Shown here in pieces: positions 1 through 8,637 of a stretch of 64,000 bases of DNA. Origin of the DNA: Rhodoplanes sp963840055 (GTDB lineage Bacteria > Pseudomonadota > Alphaproteobacteria > Rhizobiales > Xanthobacteraceae); NCBI GenBank assembly GCA_963840055.1, contig CAWIXM010000022.1, forward strand, positions 248,001 to 312,000, written 5' to 3'. The notes beneath the pieces were generated by a model, which was given only the letters and a program-made list of their open reading frames with translations, ran no database searches and was not told where the DNA came from. Position numbers and translations under genes: made by a program. The number at the start of each line of letters is the position of its first letter. Within the stretch, counting starts at the first letter, position 1.

Positions 1-799
1 CCGAGACGAAAAGCGCGCCGAAGGTCCCGATCCCGGCCGCCTCGACGGGTGTCGCAATGCCGACGAAAATCACGCCGAGCACGAGAACGATCAGCAGGAT
101 CGGAGCGATCGTGTTCTTCAGGAGACGCAGTTTCTCACGGAAATTGACCCGCTCCTCGACCGGCAGTGCCGGCCCGAGCTTGGGATTGATGGTGCAGCGA
201 ATGGTGATGTAGCCGATGTAGAGACCCGAGAGCAGCAAGCCGGGGAAGATCGACCCGATGAGAAGCTCACCGAGGGATTGCTGGGCGACCACGGCGTAGA
301 CGATAGCCATGACCGAAGGCGGAATCAGAATGCCGAGCGTTCCTCCCGCGAGCAGCGAGCCGCAGGCGATTTTCTGGTCGTAGCCCCGTTTGAGCATGGC
401 CGGCAGCGCGATCATGCCCATCGTGACCTCTGTGGCGCCGACTACCCCGACCATGGCGGCGAGCGCGGTGCAGGCAACCACTGTCGCCGAGGCGAGCCCT
501 CCCTTTACCGAGCCGAGCCACTTGTAAACGGTGTCGAATAGTTCCTCGATGACCCCGGATTTTTCCAGCATCGCCGCCATGAAAATGAAAAGCGGCACCG
601 CCGAGAGCTGATAATCCGTCATGAACGGAAAGATGCGCGACGGCATCATGTTCAGGATGGCTGAATTCCCGAACACGTAAAGAAAGATCACGGCGAGGCT
701 GCCGGTGCAAAAGGCCATCGGCAGCCCGAGTGCGAGCAAAATGGCGAGCGAGCCGAACAGCAAGAGCGTCAGCCAAGCAATATCGATACTCAGCCCCAT
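1..799 (-). CDS. TRAP transporter large permease (DctM), partial
   Basis: Large membrane subunit of a tripartite ATP-independent periplasmic (TRAP) transporter, which moves an organic acid using an ion gradient. The gene runs off the left edge, so only the N-terminal ~266 residues are present. Translation from the ATG at 799 starts MGLSIDIAWLTLLLFGSLAI and gives a series of hydrophobic segments with DctM-family stretches such as PLFIFMAAMLEKSGV and GGTLGILIPPSVMAIVYAV. It starts 3 nt after the stop of the small-permease gene, so it is the last gene of a dctP-dctQ-dctM operon. Family assignment is secure; the substrate is not known from this subunit. Confidence 0.9.
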   Translation of the reverse strand, partial: MGLSIDIAWLTLLLFGSLAILLALGLPMAFCTGSLAVIFLYVFGNSAILNMMPSRIFPFMTDYQLSAVPLFIFMAAMLEKSGVIEELFDTVYKWLGSVKGGLASATVVACTALAAMVGVVGATEVTMGMIALPAMLKRGYDQKIACGSLLAGGTLGILIPPSVMAIVYAVVAQQSLGELLIGSIFPGLLLSGLYIGYITIRCTINPKLGPALPVEERVNFREKLRLLKNTIAPILLIVLVLGVIFVGIATPVEAAGIGTFGALFVS

Positions 800-802
800 G
801 GC

Positions 803-1939
803 TTACGCCCCTGCCCGCACGACGATCATTATGTCCTTGATGAGCTTGGAAATGCCCTGCAGCAATAAAAGCGCAGCGCCGACCGGGATCATTAATTTGA
901 CCGGCCAATATTGCACCGCCCATTCGGTAAACGAGACCTCCCCCAAACCGATCGCATCGGCAGCGAACCGATAGCCGGTGACCAGCATCGTGCCGATAAA
1001 GATGAAAAAGAAGATCGACGTGAAGATATCGGCGATCGCTTTGCCGCGCGGCGAGAAGCTCGCATAGAAGATATCGACGCGGACATGCTGGTCTTCACGA
1101 TAGGCGAAGGCGCCTGCCAGCATGTATTGCATGCCGAACATCAGGAACATGCTTTCATGCACCCAATTGGTTGGTGAATTGAATAGGTAACGCGCGATCA
1201 CTTCGTAGTAATAGACAAAGATGGAAATTACCGCCCAATAGGCGACGAACTCGCCAACCCGGACATTGAGCCATTCGAGAGCGTCGGTAACGGGCGTATG
1301 CAATTGGAGTGTCGGGTCCTCATGTGTGCCCGCCAGAACGACTTCGGGAATTGCGGGCTCGGGAATTGAAGATTCAGCAGAAGCGCGCGATTGCGCTTCG
1401 CGCTCCCGCGTCCGGCGCACGAGCCCTGGCAGCAGAGCGGCGTCGAGAAGCAGCATCGCAGCCATCAGGAGAGCGAAGCCGCGCGACACCATCTCCCGCC
1501 AATCGAGTTCGCTCGTAGCCCTGTCGAACTCGGCTTTCGCTTTTGCCTCCTCCGCCTGAGCTTTGCTCAATCGCTCGCGTGTAGCCGCCGTGGCCGCGAC
1601 GCCGGGCCGCAATTCAGCGCGGCTGACGCTGCGCTGCGCGAATTCGAAGTCGGAGCGCGTGCGCGAGAGGTCCTCGCGCGCATCGCGGATTTGCGCCGTC
1701 GTGTAGAGGATTGCCAGAAAGACGGGAATGAAGATGAATCCCCAACCACTGCGCAAATAAAAGCGATGCAATCCGAGGAACCCGGCGCAGAGCCAGAACA
1801 AATAGCCGAGGAAGAGCGATGGCCCTTCGGGCACGCCGCGCCGCTTCTGCCGCGCGACCAGATAAAAGGCGATCAGGGGAAAGATACCGAGGGTGCCCCA
1901 ATAGAGCCAATGAGGCAGAACAAAATTCAAGCTGGGCAT
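803..1939 (-). CDS. TRAP small permease (DctQ) fused to an N-terminal TM2-like / coiled-coil region
   Basis: The C-terminal ~155 residues (about 222-378) form a DctQ small permease: four hydrophobic segments, the stretch VIARYLFNSPTNWVHE (247-262), HVRVDIFY near 285-292 and a final YWPVKLMIPVGAALLLLQGI. DctQ proteins are usually about 160-200 residues, but this one has 378. The extra N-terminus holds a TM segment (10-28), a segment resembling a TM2 domain with GLHRFYL at 56-62, a charged, probably coiled-coil stretch (about 84-147) and a further TM (155-172). The frame is continuous with no internal start needed, so this appears to be a genuine fusion. It sits between dctP and dctM. The function of the extension is unknown. 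Confidence 0.85.
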   Translation of the reverse strand: MPSLNFVLPHWLYWGTLGIFPLIAFYLVARQKRRGVPEGPSLFLGYLFWLCAGFLGLHRFYLRSGWGFIFIPVFLAILYTTAQIRDAREDLSRTRSDFEFAQRSVSRAELRPGVAATAATRERLSKAQAEEAKAKAEFDRATSELDWREMVSRGFALLMAAMLLLDAALLPGLVRRTREREAQSRASAESSIPEPAIPEVVLAGTHEDPTLQLHTPVTDALEWLNVRVGEFVAYWAVISIFVYYYEVIARYLFNSPTNWVHESMFLMFGMQYMLAGAFAYREDQHVRVDIFYASFSPRGKAIADIFTSIFFFIFIGTMLVTGYRFAADAIGLGEVSFTEWAVQYWPVKLMIPVGAALLLLQGISKLIKDIMIVVRAGA

Positions 1940-2034
1940 TGCGTCACCGAGAGCCGGCGTCGAAATTTGCGAGGAAGGAGCAATCGCTCCTCCCTCGTTG
2001 CATTATCGTTGCCGATGAGGCTCGCGCCGGCCGA

Positions 2035-3147
2035 TCAGAGATTGACCGTCAGACCCTTGTACATTGCGGGCTCGACATAGCCGAACGACGGCGACTCCAT
2101 GATTTCAAGTTGCATCTTGAACAGGCGAGCCGCATCCTTGTCCTTGTTCGCCCATTTGAACCAGATTGGCACGGCAACGCGCTGGAACTTTTCGAGGTCA
2201 TCCGCCGGCAAGCGGTTAACCTGCGTGCCGGCCTTCTCGAATTTGCTCCACGCTTCCATGTCCGCCTTCTGGATTGCGGCGTAATGAATGCGCGAGTAGA
2301 CCTCGATCTGGTCCTCGACCCACTGCTTCATCTTCGGCGATAGTTTGTTCCAGTGCTGCATGCCGACGCAGAAATCCATCAAGTCGACCGGCTGGTAGAT
2401 CGATTCGAGACCGCGCGGTCCCATGCAGATGTATTTGGTGACCTGCCCAAAGCCGAGGTCCCAGTTGACCGCCGGGCCCACGTAGTCTGCTGCGTCGATC
2501 GTTCCCTTCTCCAGCGCTGAGAACACTTCGCCGCCGGGAAGCAACGTGGTCCTTGCGCCGATCGCCGCAAAGCCTTCCGCGATCATGCCGCCGGGAACGC
2601 GCAGCTTCAGACCCTTGAAGTCCTCAATCGAACGGATCGGCGTCTTGGAGTGGATGATGTTGGCCCCGTGATGAATGCGGCCGACATAGTAGATGCCTTG
2701 CTTGGCGAAGATGTCGCGCGCCGCCTGCAGGCCGCCTTTGCTGTAGAAGAACACGTCCCATTCGTGCGGATAGCGCAGCCCCATCAAGTAGGATGAGAGA
2801 AACGCCGTCGCTGGGATTTTTCCGGCCCAATACAGCGTGAACGAATTCATCCCTTCGAGCACGCCGTTCTTGACGCCGTCGATAAGCGAGAAATCGCCGA
2901 CGACTTCCTTGGCGCCGAACGGTTTTAGCTCAAGTTCGCCCCCTGACTTTTCTTTGATGGTACCGCACCACTCCTTAAAGGTGGCAAGACCGACGCCCGC
3001 CGGCCAGGAGGTCTGCACTTTCCAAACCGTCGTCTCGGCAGCGCTGGCGTTGCGAATGTAAGGAGCAGCAATGACAGCCGCACCGCCAGTGACGACTGCG
3101 CTCTTAAGAAACCTACGTCTCGTTGACGGTGACTTGCCTTCCTGCAT
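2035..3147 (-). CDS. TRAP transporter periplasmic solute-binding protein (DctP family)
   Basis: Periplasmic receptor that delivers ligand to the DctQ/DctM permease. I start it at the ATG at 3147 because GGAGGAAAGG lies just upstream and a Tat-type signal begins there: RRRFLK at residues 10-15, a hydrophobic stretch, then ASA near 36. The mature part shows DctP features, including GLKLRVPGG and LPGGEVFSALEKGTIDAADY; the latter resembles the 2-oxo-acid/lactate-binding (TakP-like) subgroup, so a small carboxylate ligand is plausible. It is 370 residues, the normal length, and the first gene of the operon. The 276 bp upstream, back to the next gene, contain no ORF I can support and probably hold the promoter. 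Confidence 0.9.
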   Translation of the reverse strand: MQEGKSPSTRRRFLKSAVVTGGAAVIAAPYIRNASAAETTVWKVQTSWPAGVGLATFKEWCGTIKEKSGGELELKPFGAKEVVGDFSLIDGVKNGVLEGMNSFTLYWAGKIPATAFLSSYLMGLRYPHEWDVFFYSKGGLQAARDIFAKQGIYYVGRIHHGANIIHSKTPIRSIEDFKGLKLRVPGGMIAEGFAAIGARTTLLPGGEVFSALEKGTIDAADYVGPAVNWDLGFGQVTKYICMGPRGLESIYQPVDLMDFCVGMQHWNKLSPKMKQWVEDQIEVYSRIHYAAIQKADMEAWSKFEKAGTQVNRLPADDLEKFQRVAVPIWFKWANKDKDAARLFKMQLEIMESPSFGYVEPAMYKGLTVNL

Positions 3148-3423
3148 AGCCTTTCCTCCGATTGTTTTATGGCCGACTTGATGCCGGATTGACGATAGGA
3201 TGCAGCACCATGCGCTCCCTATCAAGCGCGCATATGATGGGGTGGGCACGCTCCCACGACCCACGGGACGCGGTCGGCCGGCTGGTGTTTTGGGACAGGG
3301 TCAAGCTACAGGTCCGGAACTCTCGATTATGAACCCGCGAGCGGCCGACTGCTCGTTGATCAACCCCCCTCATCCACCCGCCACTTAGACATGGGCGCGA
3401 AGCGCACGGCCAAGCCGATCACA

Positions 3424-3828
3424 TCAAATCGAGCTGTCTGCCCCGGCCACCTTGACGGTGATCTTCTGAACTTCGGTGCGCCCGTTGGGAAACTTGATTT
3501 CCAGCGTTACGAGATCGGTTCCGGAAAAACCTGGCCGTGATCGGTAGAATGCGATGTAGCCGGGGACGTTGAGCGCGAGGCATTGCCGGTAGTTCGTCGC
3601 CCGAACGTTGACCCTTTTAACGTTGACTTTCCCGTTTTCGGGCGCGCCGACTAGCCGGATCGTCGGCAACGGGCCGGAGGTGCAGTCGGGTCTTACGTTG
3701 ATGTACATGCCGATTCGGATGTTCGCGCCGGACGGTCCCTTGGCCCGACGCTCGACGGTGCGACCCTGAGCGATAGCCGATGCGCTCAAGCCAATAATTG
3801 CGATCAGAACAATTAGTTGGCGCCTCAT
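3424..3828 (-). CDS. Secreted protein of unknown function
   Basis: A 134-residue protein beginning MRRQLIVLIAIIGLSASAIAQ, a clear Sec signal peptide with cleavage after AIA (about residue 20). The mature part is basic and rich in Val/Asn/Arg, with predicted beta character (VNVKRVNVRATNY, FSGTDLVTLEIKFPNGRTEV) and two cysteines that could form a disulfide. The final segment looks like an Ig/cadherin-like beta sandwich edge, but no named domain was recognised. It is transcribed alone on the minus strand, divergent from the CoA-transferase gene. The function is not inferred. Confidence 0.7.
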   Translation of the reverse strand: MRRQLIVLIAIIGLSASAIAQGRTVERRAKGPSGANIRIGMYINVRPDCTSGPLPTIRLVGAPENGKVNVKRVNVRATNYRQCLALNVPGYIAFYRSRPGFSGTDLVTLEIKFPNGRTEVQKITVKVAGADSSI

Positions 3829-4038
3829 CGCTGGCCCTTCATTGGAGGCGGTCCGGCCTGCTGCCGCGTTCGGGTTGGTTGCCCCTGCCGCGTATATAGC
3901 AACTCCCCCGCATGCCCGACGGTCGCATCCGGTCGCATTCGCTTATACTCTCATGCGACTGGCTGATGTGAACTGTCGCGCACGGATGGCCCATACGCGG
4001 CCATGCCGCGGCAAAAATCGAAAAACAAGAGGAAACCA

Positions 4039-6090
4039 ATGCCCGTTCATCCCGCCCTCGCCTATCTGCGGTCTCCGGAAAAAGGCAAAGTGGTAAGCGC
4101 CGCGGAGGCGGTGCGGCTCATCCGCGACGGCGATACGGTTGCGACCGGCGGCTTCGTCGGCATCGGATTTGCCGAAGAAATCGCGCTTGCGCTCGAGGAG
4201 CGCTTTCTCCGGGGCGACCGCTCCGAACCTCAGGGGGCGAGCGCGACTGGCGCCGGCGCTGAAGCGCCCTGCCCGCCCGGCACGCCAAAAAGCCTTACTC
4301 TCGTCTACGCTGCCGGCCAGGGAGATGGCAAAGACCGCGGCCTCAACCACCTCGCCCACGAGGGGCTCGTCAAGCGCGTGGTCGGGGGCCATTGGGGGCT
4401 CGTACCGAAACTGCAAAAGCTCGCCTTCGACAACAAGATCGAGGCCTACAACCTGCCGCAGGGCGTGATCACCCATCTGTTCCGCGACATCGCCGCCCAT
4501 CGCCCCGGCCATCTCACCACCGTCGGGCTCGGCACCTTCGTCGATCCGCGCAATGGCGGCGGCAAGATCAATACCCGGACGACCGAAGATCTGGTCGAGC
4601 TGATTACGCTGCACGGCCAGGAGTGCCTGCTGTACCGCACTTTTCCGATCCACGTCGGCATCATCCGCGCCTCCACCGGCGACGCCGAGGGCAATCTCAC
4701 CATGGAGCGCGAGGCGCTGACGCTGGAGGCGCTCGCCATCGCCATGGCCGTGCACAATTCCGGCGGTATCGTCATTGCGCAGGTCGAGCGCGTTGCCGAA
4801 AGCGGCACCCTCAATCCGCGCCAGGTAAAGGTGCCGGGCGTGCTGGTCGACTGCGTGGTGGTGGCGCAGCCGGAACACCACTGGCAGACGTTCGCGACGC
4901 CCTATGATCCCGCCTTCAGCGGCGAAATCCGCATTCGCGCCGGCTTGTTGCCGCCAATGCCGCTCACCGAGCGCAAGATCATCGCGCGCCGCGCCGCCTT
5001 CGAACTCAAGCCCAACAGCGTGGTCAATCTCGGCATCGGCATGCCGGAGGGCATCGCCGCGGTCGCCAACGAGGAGAAGGTGATCGACCTGATCACGCTG
5101 ACGGCGGAGCCGGGCGTGATCGGCGGCATTCCCGCCAGCGGGCTGAATTTCGGGGCGGCGGTCAACACCGACGCGGTGCTCGATCAGCCCTACCAATTCG
5201 ATTTCTACGACGGCGGCGGGCTCGACGTCGCCTTCCTCGGGCTGGCGCAGGTCGATCGCCGCGGCAATCTGAACGTCAGTAAATTCGGACCCAAGCTTGC
5301 GGGCGCCGGCGGCTTCATCAATATCAGCCAGAACGCCAAGAAGGTGGTGTTCGTCGGCACCTTCAACGCGGGCAAGCTGCGTGTCGCCGCCGCCGACGGC
5401 CGGCTGACGATTCTGCAAGAGGGCGCGGAGCGGAAATTCATCGACGCGGTCGAACACGTGACCTTTAGCGGGCCGCTCGCTGCGGCCAGCGGGCGGCCGG
5501 TGCTCTATGTCACCGAGCGCTGCGTGTTCGCGCTACGGCCCGACGGCCTTGAACTCGTGGAGGTCGCTCCGGGCATCGACATCGAGCGCGACATCCTCGC
5601 GCAGATGCCGTTCAAGCCGATCATCCGCGCGACGCCCGCCACGATGGATGCGCGCATCTTCCGCGCCGAGAAGATGGAGCTGCGCGACGACATGCTGCGC
5701 CTGCCGCTCGACGAGCGCTTCGCCTACGACGCGCGGCAGAACCTGTTCTTCGTCAATTTCGAGCGGCTGCCGGTGCGCAGCAAGAACGATATCCGCGCGC
5801 TCAAGGAGGCCGCGGAGAAAAAACTCGCGCCGATCGGGCGCAAGGTCTATGCGATCGTCAACTACGATAATTTCTCCATTTCGCCGGAGCTGCTCGACGA
5901 GTATTCCGCGATGGTGCGCGGTCTGGTGGACCGCTACTATTCAGGCGTCTCGCGCTACACGACGAGCGGGTTCCTGCGCATGAAGCTCGGCGAGTCGCTC
6001 GAACGGCGCGGCGTCGCCCCGCACATTTTCGAAAGCGCAGCAGAAGCGCAATCGGACTTGCGCCGACTGGAGAGAGGCGATCGAGGTTGA
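4039..6090 (+). CDS. Fused acyl-CoA:acetate / 3-ketoacid CoA-transferase with extra C-terminal domain
   Basis: Single-chain class I CoA-transferase, with alpha and beta halves fused as in YdiF/propionate CoA-transferase; it moves CoA between short-chain acyl groups. I choose the ATG at 4039 (683 aa) rather than 4003 because AAGAGGAA lies at 4026-4033. The beta half contains VVNLGIGMPEG and TAEPGVIGG, whose Glu (about residue 357) is the expected covalent catalytic residue. There is a low-complexity Gly/Ala/Pro insertion around residues 59-85, and about 140 residues after the classical end (from ~545) including NLFFVNFERLPVRSKNDI and VRGLVDRYYSGVSRYTTSGF. The stop overlaps the next gene. The exact acyl substrate is unknown. 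Confidence 0.88.
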   Translation: MPVHPALAYLRSPEKGKVVSAAEAVRLIRDGDTVATGGFVGIGFAEEIALALEERFLRGDRSEPQGASATGAGAEAPCPPGTPKSLTLVYAAGQGDGKDRGLNHLAHEGLVKRVVGGHWGLVPKLQKLAFDNKIEAYNLPQGVITHLFRDIAAHRPGHLTTVGLGTFVDPRNGGGKINTRTTEDLVELITLHGQECLLYRTFPIHVGIIRASTGDAEGNLTMEREALTLEALAIAMAVHNSGGIVIAQVERVAESGTLNPRQVKVPGVLVDCVVVAQPEHHWQTFATPYDPAFSGEIRIRAGLLPPMPLTERKIIARRAAFELKPNSVVNLGIGMPEGIAAVANEEKVIDLITLTAEPGVIGGIPASGLNFGAAVNTDAVLDQPYQFDFYDGGGLDVAFLGLAQVDRRGNLNVSKFGPKLAGAGGFINISQNAKKVVFVGTFNAGKLRVAAADGRLTILQEGAERKFIDAVEHVTFSGPLAAASGRPVLYVTERCVFALRPDGLELVEVAPGIDIERDILAQMPFKPIIRATPATMDARIFRAEKMELRDDMLRLPLDERFAYDARQNLFFVNFERLPVRSKNDIRALKEAAEKKLAPIGRKVYAIVNYDNFSISPELLDEYSAMVRGLVDRYYSGVSRYTTSGFLRMKLGESLERRGVAPHIFESAAEAQSDLRRLERGDRG

Positions 6091-6440
6091 CTCAGAGCCC
6101 TCATCGGCGTCCCGACCGTTCGGGGTCCGGGCCACTCGATTACGAAATCGCTCAGGAGAAGGCGGCCGCGCTCGGGCGACTGGGGCGCGGGCTAGAACAG
6201 GCACTCGCAGCTCTTGCGAGCTTCGACGCCGACCATCCGAAAGCGTTCCGCTCCGAGGAGCACCGCGTCGCGCGCGCGGCGCTCGTCGAGCACGCGGGAT
6301 ACGCATTGTGGTTGTTCCTCGTTCAGCGCGATGCGTGCGGTCTGAGGGATGCGAGAGCGGTGATGCGCGACTACCGGGTACCGTCCGAAGTGCAGGCCCG
6401 CGCTGGCGCCCTTCCCTTACGCCGCGCGGCGCGCAGTTGA
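6087..6440 (+). CDS. DUF6665-like small protein, overlapping the CoA-transferase
   Basis: A 117-residue protein that appears to start at TTG 6087, overlapping the TGA of the CoA-transferase by 4 nt (TTGA), with a purine-rich GAGAGGCGA just upstream. The overlap suggests translational coupling. The segment YEIAQEKAAALGRLGRGLEQ and the later CGLRDARAVMRDYRVPSEVQ resemble the small DUF6665 family of Hyphomicrobiales. That name comes from memory of the family's appearance and has not been checked. It is mostly helical, with no signal peptide or membrane segment. The function is unknown; the arrangement suggests a link with the CoA-transferase. Confidence 0.65.
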   Translation: MTQSPHRRPDRSGSGPLDYEIAQEKAAALGRLGRGLEQALAALASFDADHPKAFRSEEHRVARAALVEHAGYALWLFLVQRDACGLRDARAVMRDYRVPSEVQARAGALPLRRAARS

Positions 6441-6473
6441 ATGCCATGCGCTCGATGTGAGGTCCAACCGCGA

Positions 6474-7799
6474 TCAGGACGGCCAGGAATCGCCGCAGGC
6501 GTCGGCGGGATGATCGTTGAGATGCTTGGCGACGACCGCCCCCAATAGCCGGTAGCCGGCTTGGTTCGGATGGTTCCAGTCAGTTGGGCCATGAATGGCT
6601 TGACGCGCGCCCGCCTGACGAAAAGTCGGCCGTAGATCGATGAACGACACGCCCTCCTTCCGCGAGGCGTCACGGATTTTTTGGCATAGGCGCTGGCTGT
6701 ACGCATAAACCTCGGAAACCGGGAAGGACGGCCCCTGCGCAGTCGTGCTGCTGCCGTTCGCGTCGGGAAGAAAGTGATGCGTAAAGTCTTTGGCGGTCAC
6801 GCTCGCGCCTGCGTAACGATACGAGGCGGCCGGTGAGGGAATATAGACGACCGTCGTCGGCGTATTGGGAAAGTGGCGGCGAAACCATGCCAAGGAGCGG
6901 TCAAAGACAGCGACCCCGTCGTCGAGCTGGCGATCGGTCAGATTGACGGGCGGAATTTGCAGTTCGGGTGCCCTGACGGCAGCGCCGCCGATCAGTACGC
7001 GGTTGGGCGCGGGCGCGCCCTTGTCGTTCGCGGTGCTCGATACGCTCGGGGCAACCTGGTGTTCCGCAGCGGCCGTCTTGACGAGCAAATGCGTCACATA
7101 TTGGCGGAACTTGGTCATGGTATCGACCACGAGGTACGACGCCATGCTGCCCATCATTTCGCTGAGCTGTGCGTAGCATCGCCCTTGGGCGCCGTAGTCG
7201 TGCTTGAGAACCCAATCAAGGCTGGCCCGCAGGTTTGGTCCCCCTGCCCTCAGCGCGCGTCGCACCGCCCGGCTGTTGTCGTAGATGTCGTTGCCTTCGT
7301 AGAAATAGATGAAGAACTGGCGCGGCTGTTCAAGCGGCGGGAAGATGTAGCAATCGGCCTCACCCAGCACGCGGGAGACGCGCAGCACGATCGCTTCGGG
7401 GCTTCCGGCCCCACCCCTGCCCAAGGTGATGACATCCTTGCCGGAAAGATCGTGAATGACATTGGCGGAGTGGTAAGGCCGGTCGTTCCGGTAGCCGACC
7501 GACCACAGCCAGTCGCCCGCACCTTGCGCGTAGGAGTCGCCGATCAACGTGATGTAGTCATGCGGACTGTAGTCCGCCTTGGCGTTCTGCAGATAGACCT
7601 CGGCCCGATCCGGCACATAGGCGCGCAAATCCTTCGTCACATGCGGCAGCACGTGGCGGAAGAAGACGTATTCGCTGACGAAATAGGTAATCGCCAGCGC
7701 GGCGATGACGAGCGCAGCGTTGGTCAATCCACTCTTGAGACGCTGCCCTCGGGCATCGGCCGACGCCTTGTCGCGGGGCGCCTTGGACATGGCTTGCAT
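6474..7799 (-). CDS. Membrane-anchored SGNH/GDSL-type hydrolase
   Basis: A 441-residue protein with an N-terminal TM segment (about 25-45), probably placing the rest in the periplasm. It carries SGNH landmarks: GDSYAQG with the presumed nucleophile Ser near 89, a glycine-rich block (LGRGGAGSPE), YEGND as an Asn block, and TDWNHPNQAG near the end with Asp ~407 and His ~410 as the catalytic pair. Such enzymes are esterases or O-acyl transferases/esterases acting on polysaccharide or lipid. Start choice between 7799 and the ATG at 7790 is open, since neither has a strong ribosome site. It converges with the gene ending at 6440. The substrate is unknown. Confidence 0.75.
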   Translation of the reverse strand: MQAMSKAPRDKASADARGQRLKSGLTNAALVIAALAITYFVSEYVFFRHVLPHVTKDLRAYVPDRAEVYLQNAKADYSPHDYITLIGDSYAQGAGDWLWSVGYRNDRPYHSANVIHDLSGKDVITLGRGGAGSPEAIVLRVSRVLGEADCYIFPPLEQPRQFFIYFYEGNDIYDNSRAVRRALRAGGPNLRASLDWVLKHDYGAQGRCYAQLSEMMGSMASYLVVDTMTKFRQYVTHLLVKTAAAEHQVAPSVSSTANDKGAPAPNRVLIGGAAVRAPELQIPPVNLTDRQLDDGVAVFDRSLAWFRRHFPNTPTTVVYIPSPAASYRYAGASVTAKDFTHHFLPDANGSSTTAQGPSFPVSEVYAYSQRLCQKIRDASRKEGVSFIDLRPTFRQAGARQAIHGPTDWNHPNQAGYRLLGAVVAKHLNDHPADACGDSWPS

Positions 7800-7837
7800 T
7801 CAACCTAGACCGACCGGCTGCGCCGGCCGGCGGTCGG

Positions 7838-8140
7838 TCAATAGCAGTACCGCCTCGGAATCGGCTGATAGCCGCCGGCGACGGCGCGATAGCACCGGCC
7901 ATGGTACCAATAATAGGATCTGCGCCGCTCCGCTTCCGATCCGATCAGCGCGCCGGCCGTCCCGCCGATCAGGCCACCGACAAGCGCGCCGCCGGCGCGT
8001 CCGGTGGCCGCACCGCCGATCAGCGCGCCCGCGGCGCCGCCGAGCAGTGCGCCGCCCAATGCGTCCTGCGCTGCGGCAGGCGCGGGCGGCACGATTGCGG
8101 CGAGCGAGAATATCGCGACAGCCCCAAGGGTTCGAATCAT
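7838..8140 (-). CDS. Glycine-zipper secreted / outer-membrane-associated protein
   Basis: The open frame extends upstream to 8248, but AGGAGGAGGGAAGGACG immediately precedes the ATG at 8140, giving a 100-residue protein with a signal peptide ending in AAA(Q) near residue 24. The middle is an almost pure Gly/Ala zipper (LLGGAAGALIGG and similar), typical of glycine-zipper proteins that associate with membranes. The C-terminus is basic and aromatic (YYWYHGRCYR ... YCY) with two Cys. It is divergent from the small membrane ORF at 8328. An envelope role is likely; the exact function is unknown. Confidence 0.8.
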   Translation of the reverse strand: MIRTLGAVAIFSLAAIVPPAPAAAQDALGGALLGGAAGALIGGAATGRAGGALVGGLIGGTAGALIGSEAERRRSYYWYHGRCYRAVAGGYQPIPRRYCY

Positions 8141-8327
8141 CGTCCTTCCCTCCTCCTGCGAGATAGAGCCTCCTTGCCTAAGGAGAATCATGGCTTTTTT
8201 CGAGGCGAAATGCGCACCGAAGCATGGGTTTTGCCTCGGATCGAACAAGAATTGTGACTGGCGTGTGACAGTGGCAAAGTACTACAAATGTGGACCATGA
8301 TGGGCAATCGGCGTCTGGAGGCGTGAA

Positions 8328-8477
8328 ATGTCAGCCTGGAAAATCGCATCACTTGGTTGGTACATTATCACGGCTGGCACAGTAATGGAGGGCAGGTCAG
8401 TCGGACGGTTCATCTTCGCCCTCCTTGTGGCGACAATTTTAAATTTCGTCTCCTGGCTTTATGAAAAAGACGAATGA
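8328..8477 (+). CDS. Putative 49-residue membrane protein
   Basis: Small ORF with a good ribosome-binding site (GGAGGCG, 4 nt before the ATG at 8328). The product begins MSAWKIASLGWYIITAGTVM and has two hydrophobic stretches (about 6-20 and 28-44) around a short polar turn (EGRSVGR), ending in an acidic tail YEKDE. It fits a two-pass or hairpin membrane miniprotein. It lies in the 497-bp gap between the glycine-zipper gene and aspS. Evidence is limited to the ribosome site, length and hydrophobic pattern; homologues would be needed to be sure. Confidence 0.5.
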   Translation: MSAWKIASLGWYIITAGTVMEGRSVGRFIFALLVATILNFVSWLYEKDE

Positions 8478-8637
8478 GCACTGGCGCCTACGCGGGATTG
8501 CTGGCTCGAAGGCCAAAGGCCAAATTTCGAGGGTCCTTCCCGGCGAAATCGAATGCGAGGACGCCACACCCGAAGTCGCTCGAATCGGAGGACATAGTTT
8601 GCAAAACCGAATGCAAAACCGTGATCCGGTGTTGCAG

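Noticed and set aside
3943..5457. 504-codon open frame on the minus strand
   Set aside because: It is antisense to the CoA-transferase, whose conserved motifs are clear. GC-rich codon bias keeps this frame open by chance.
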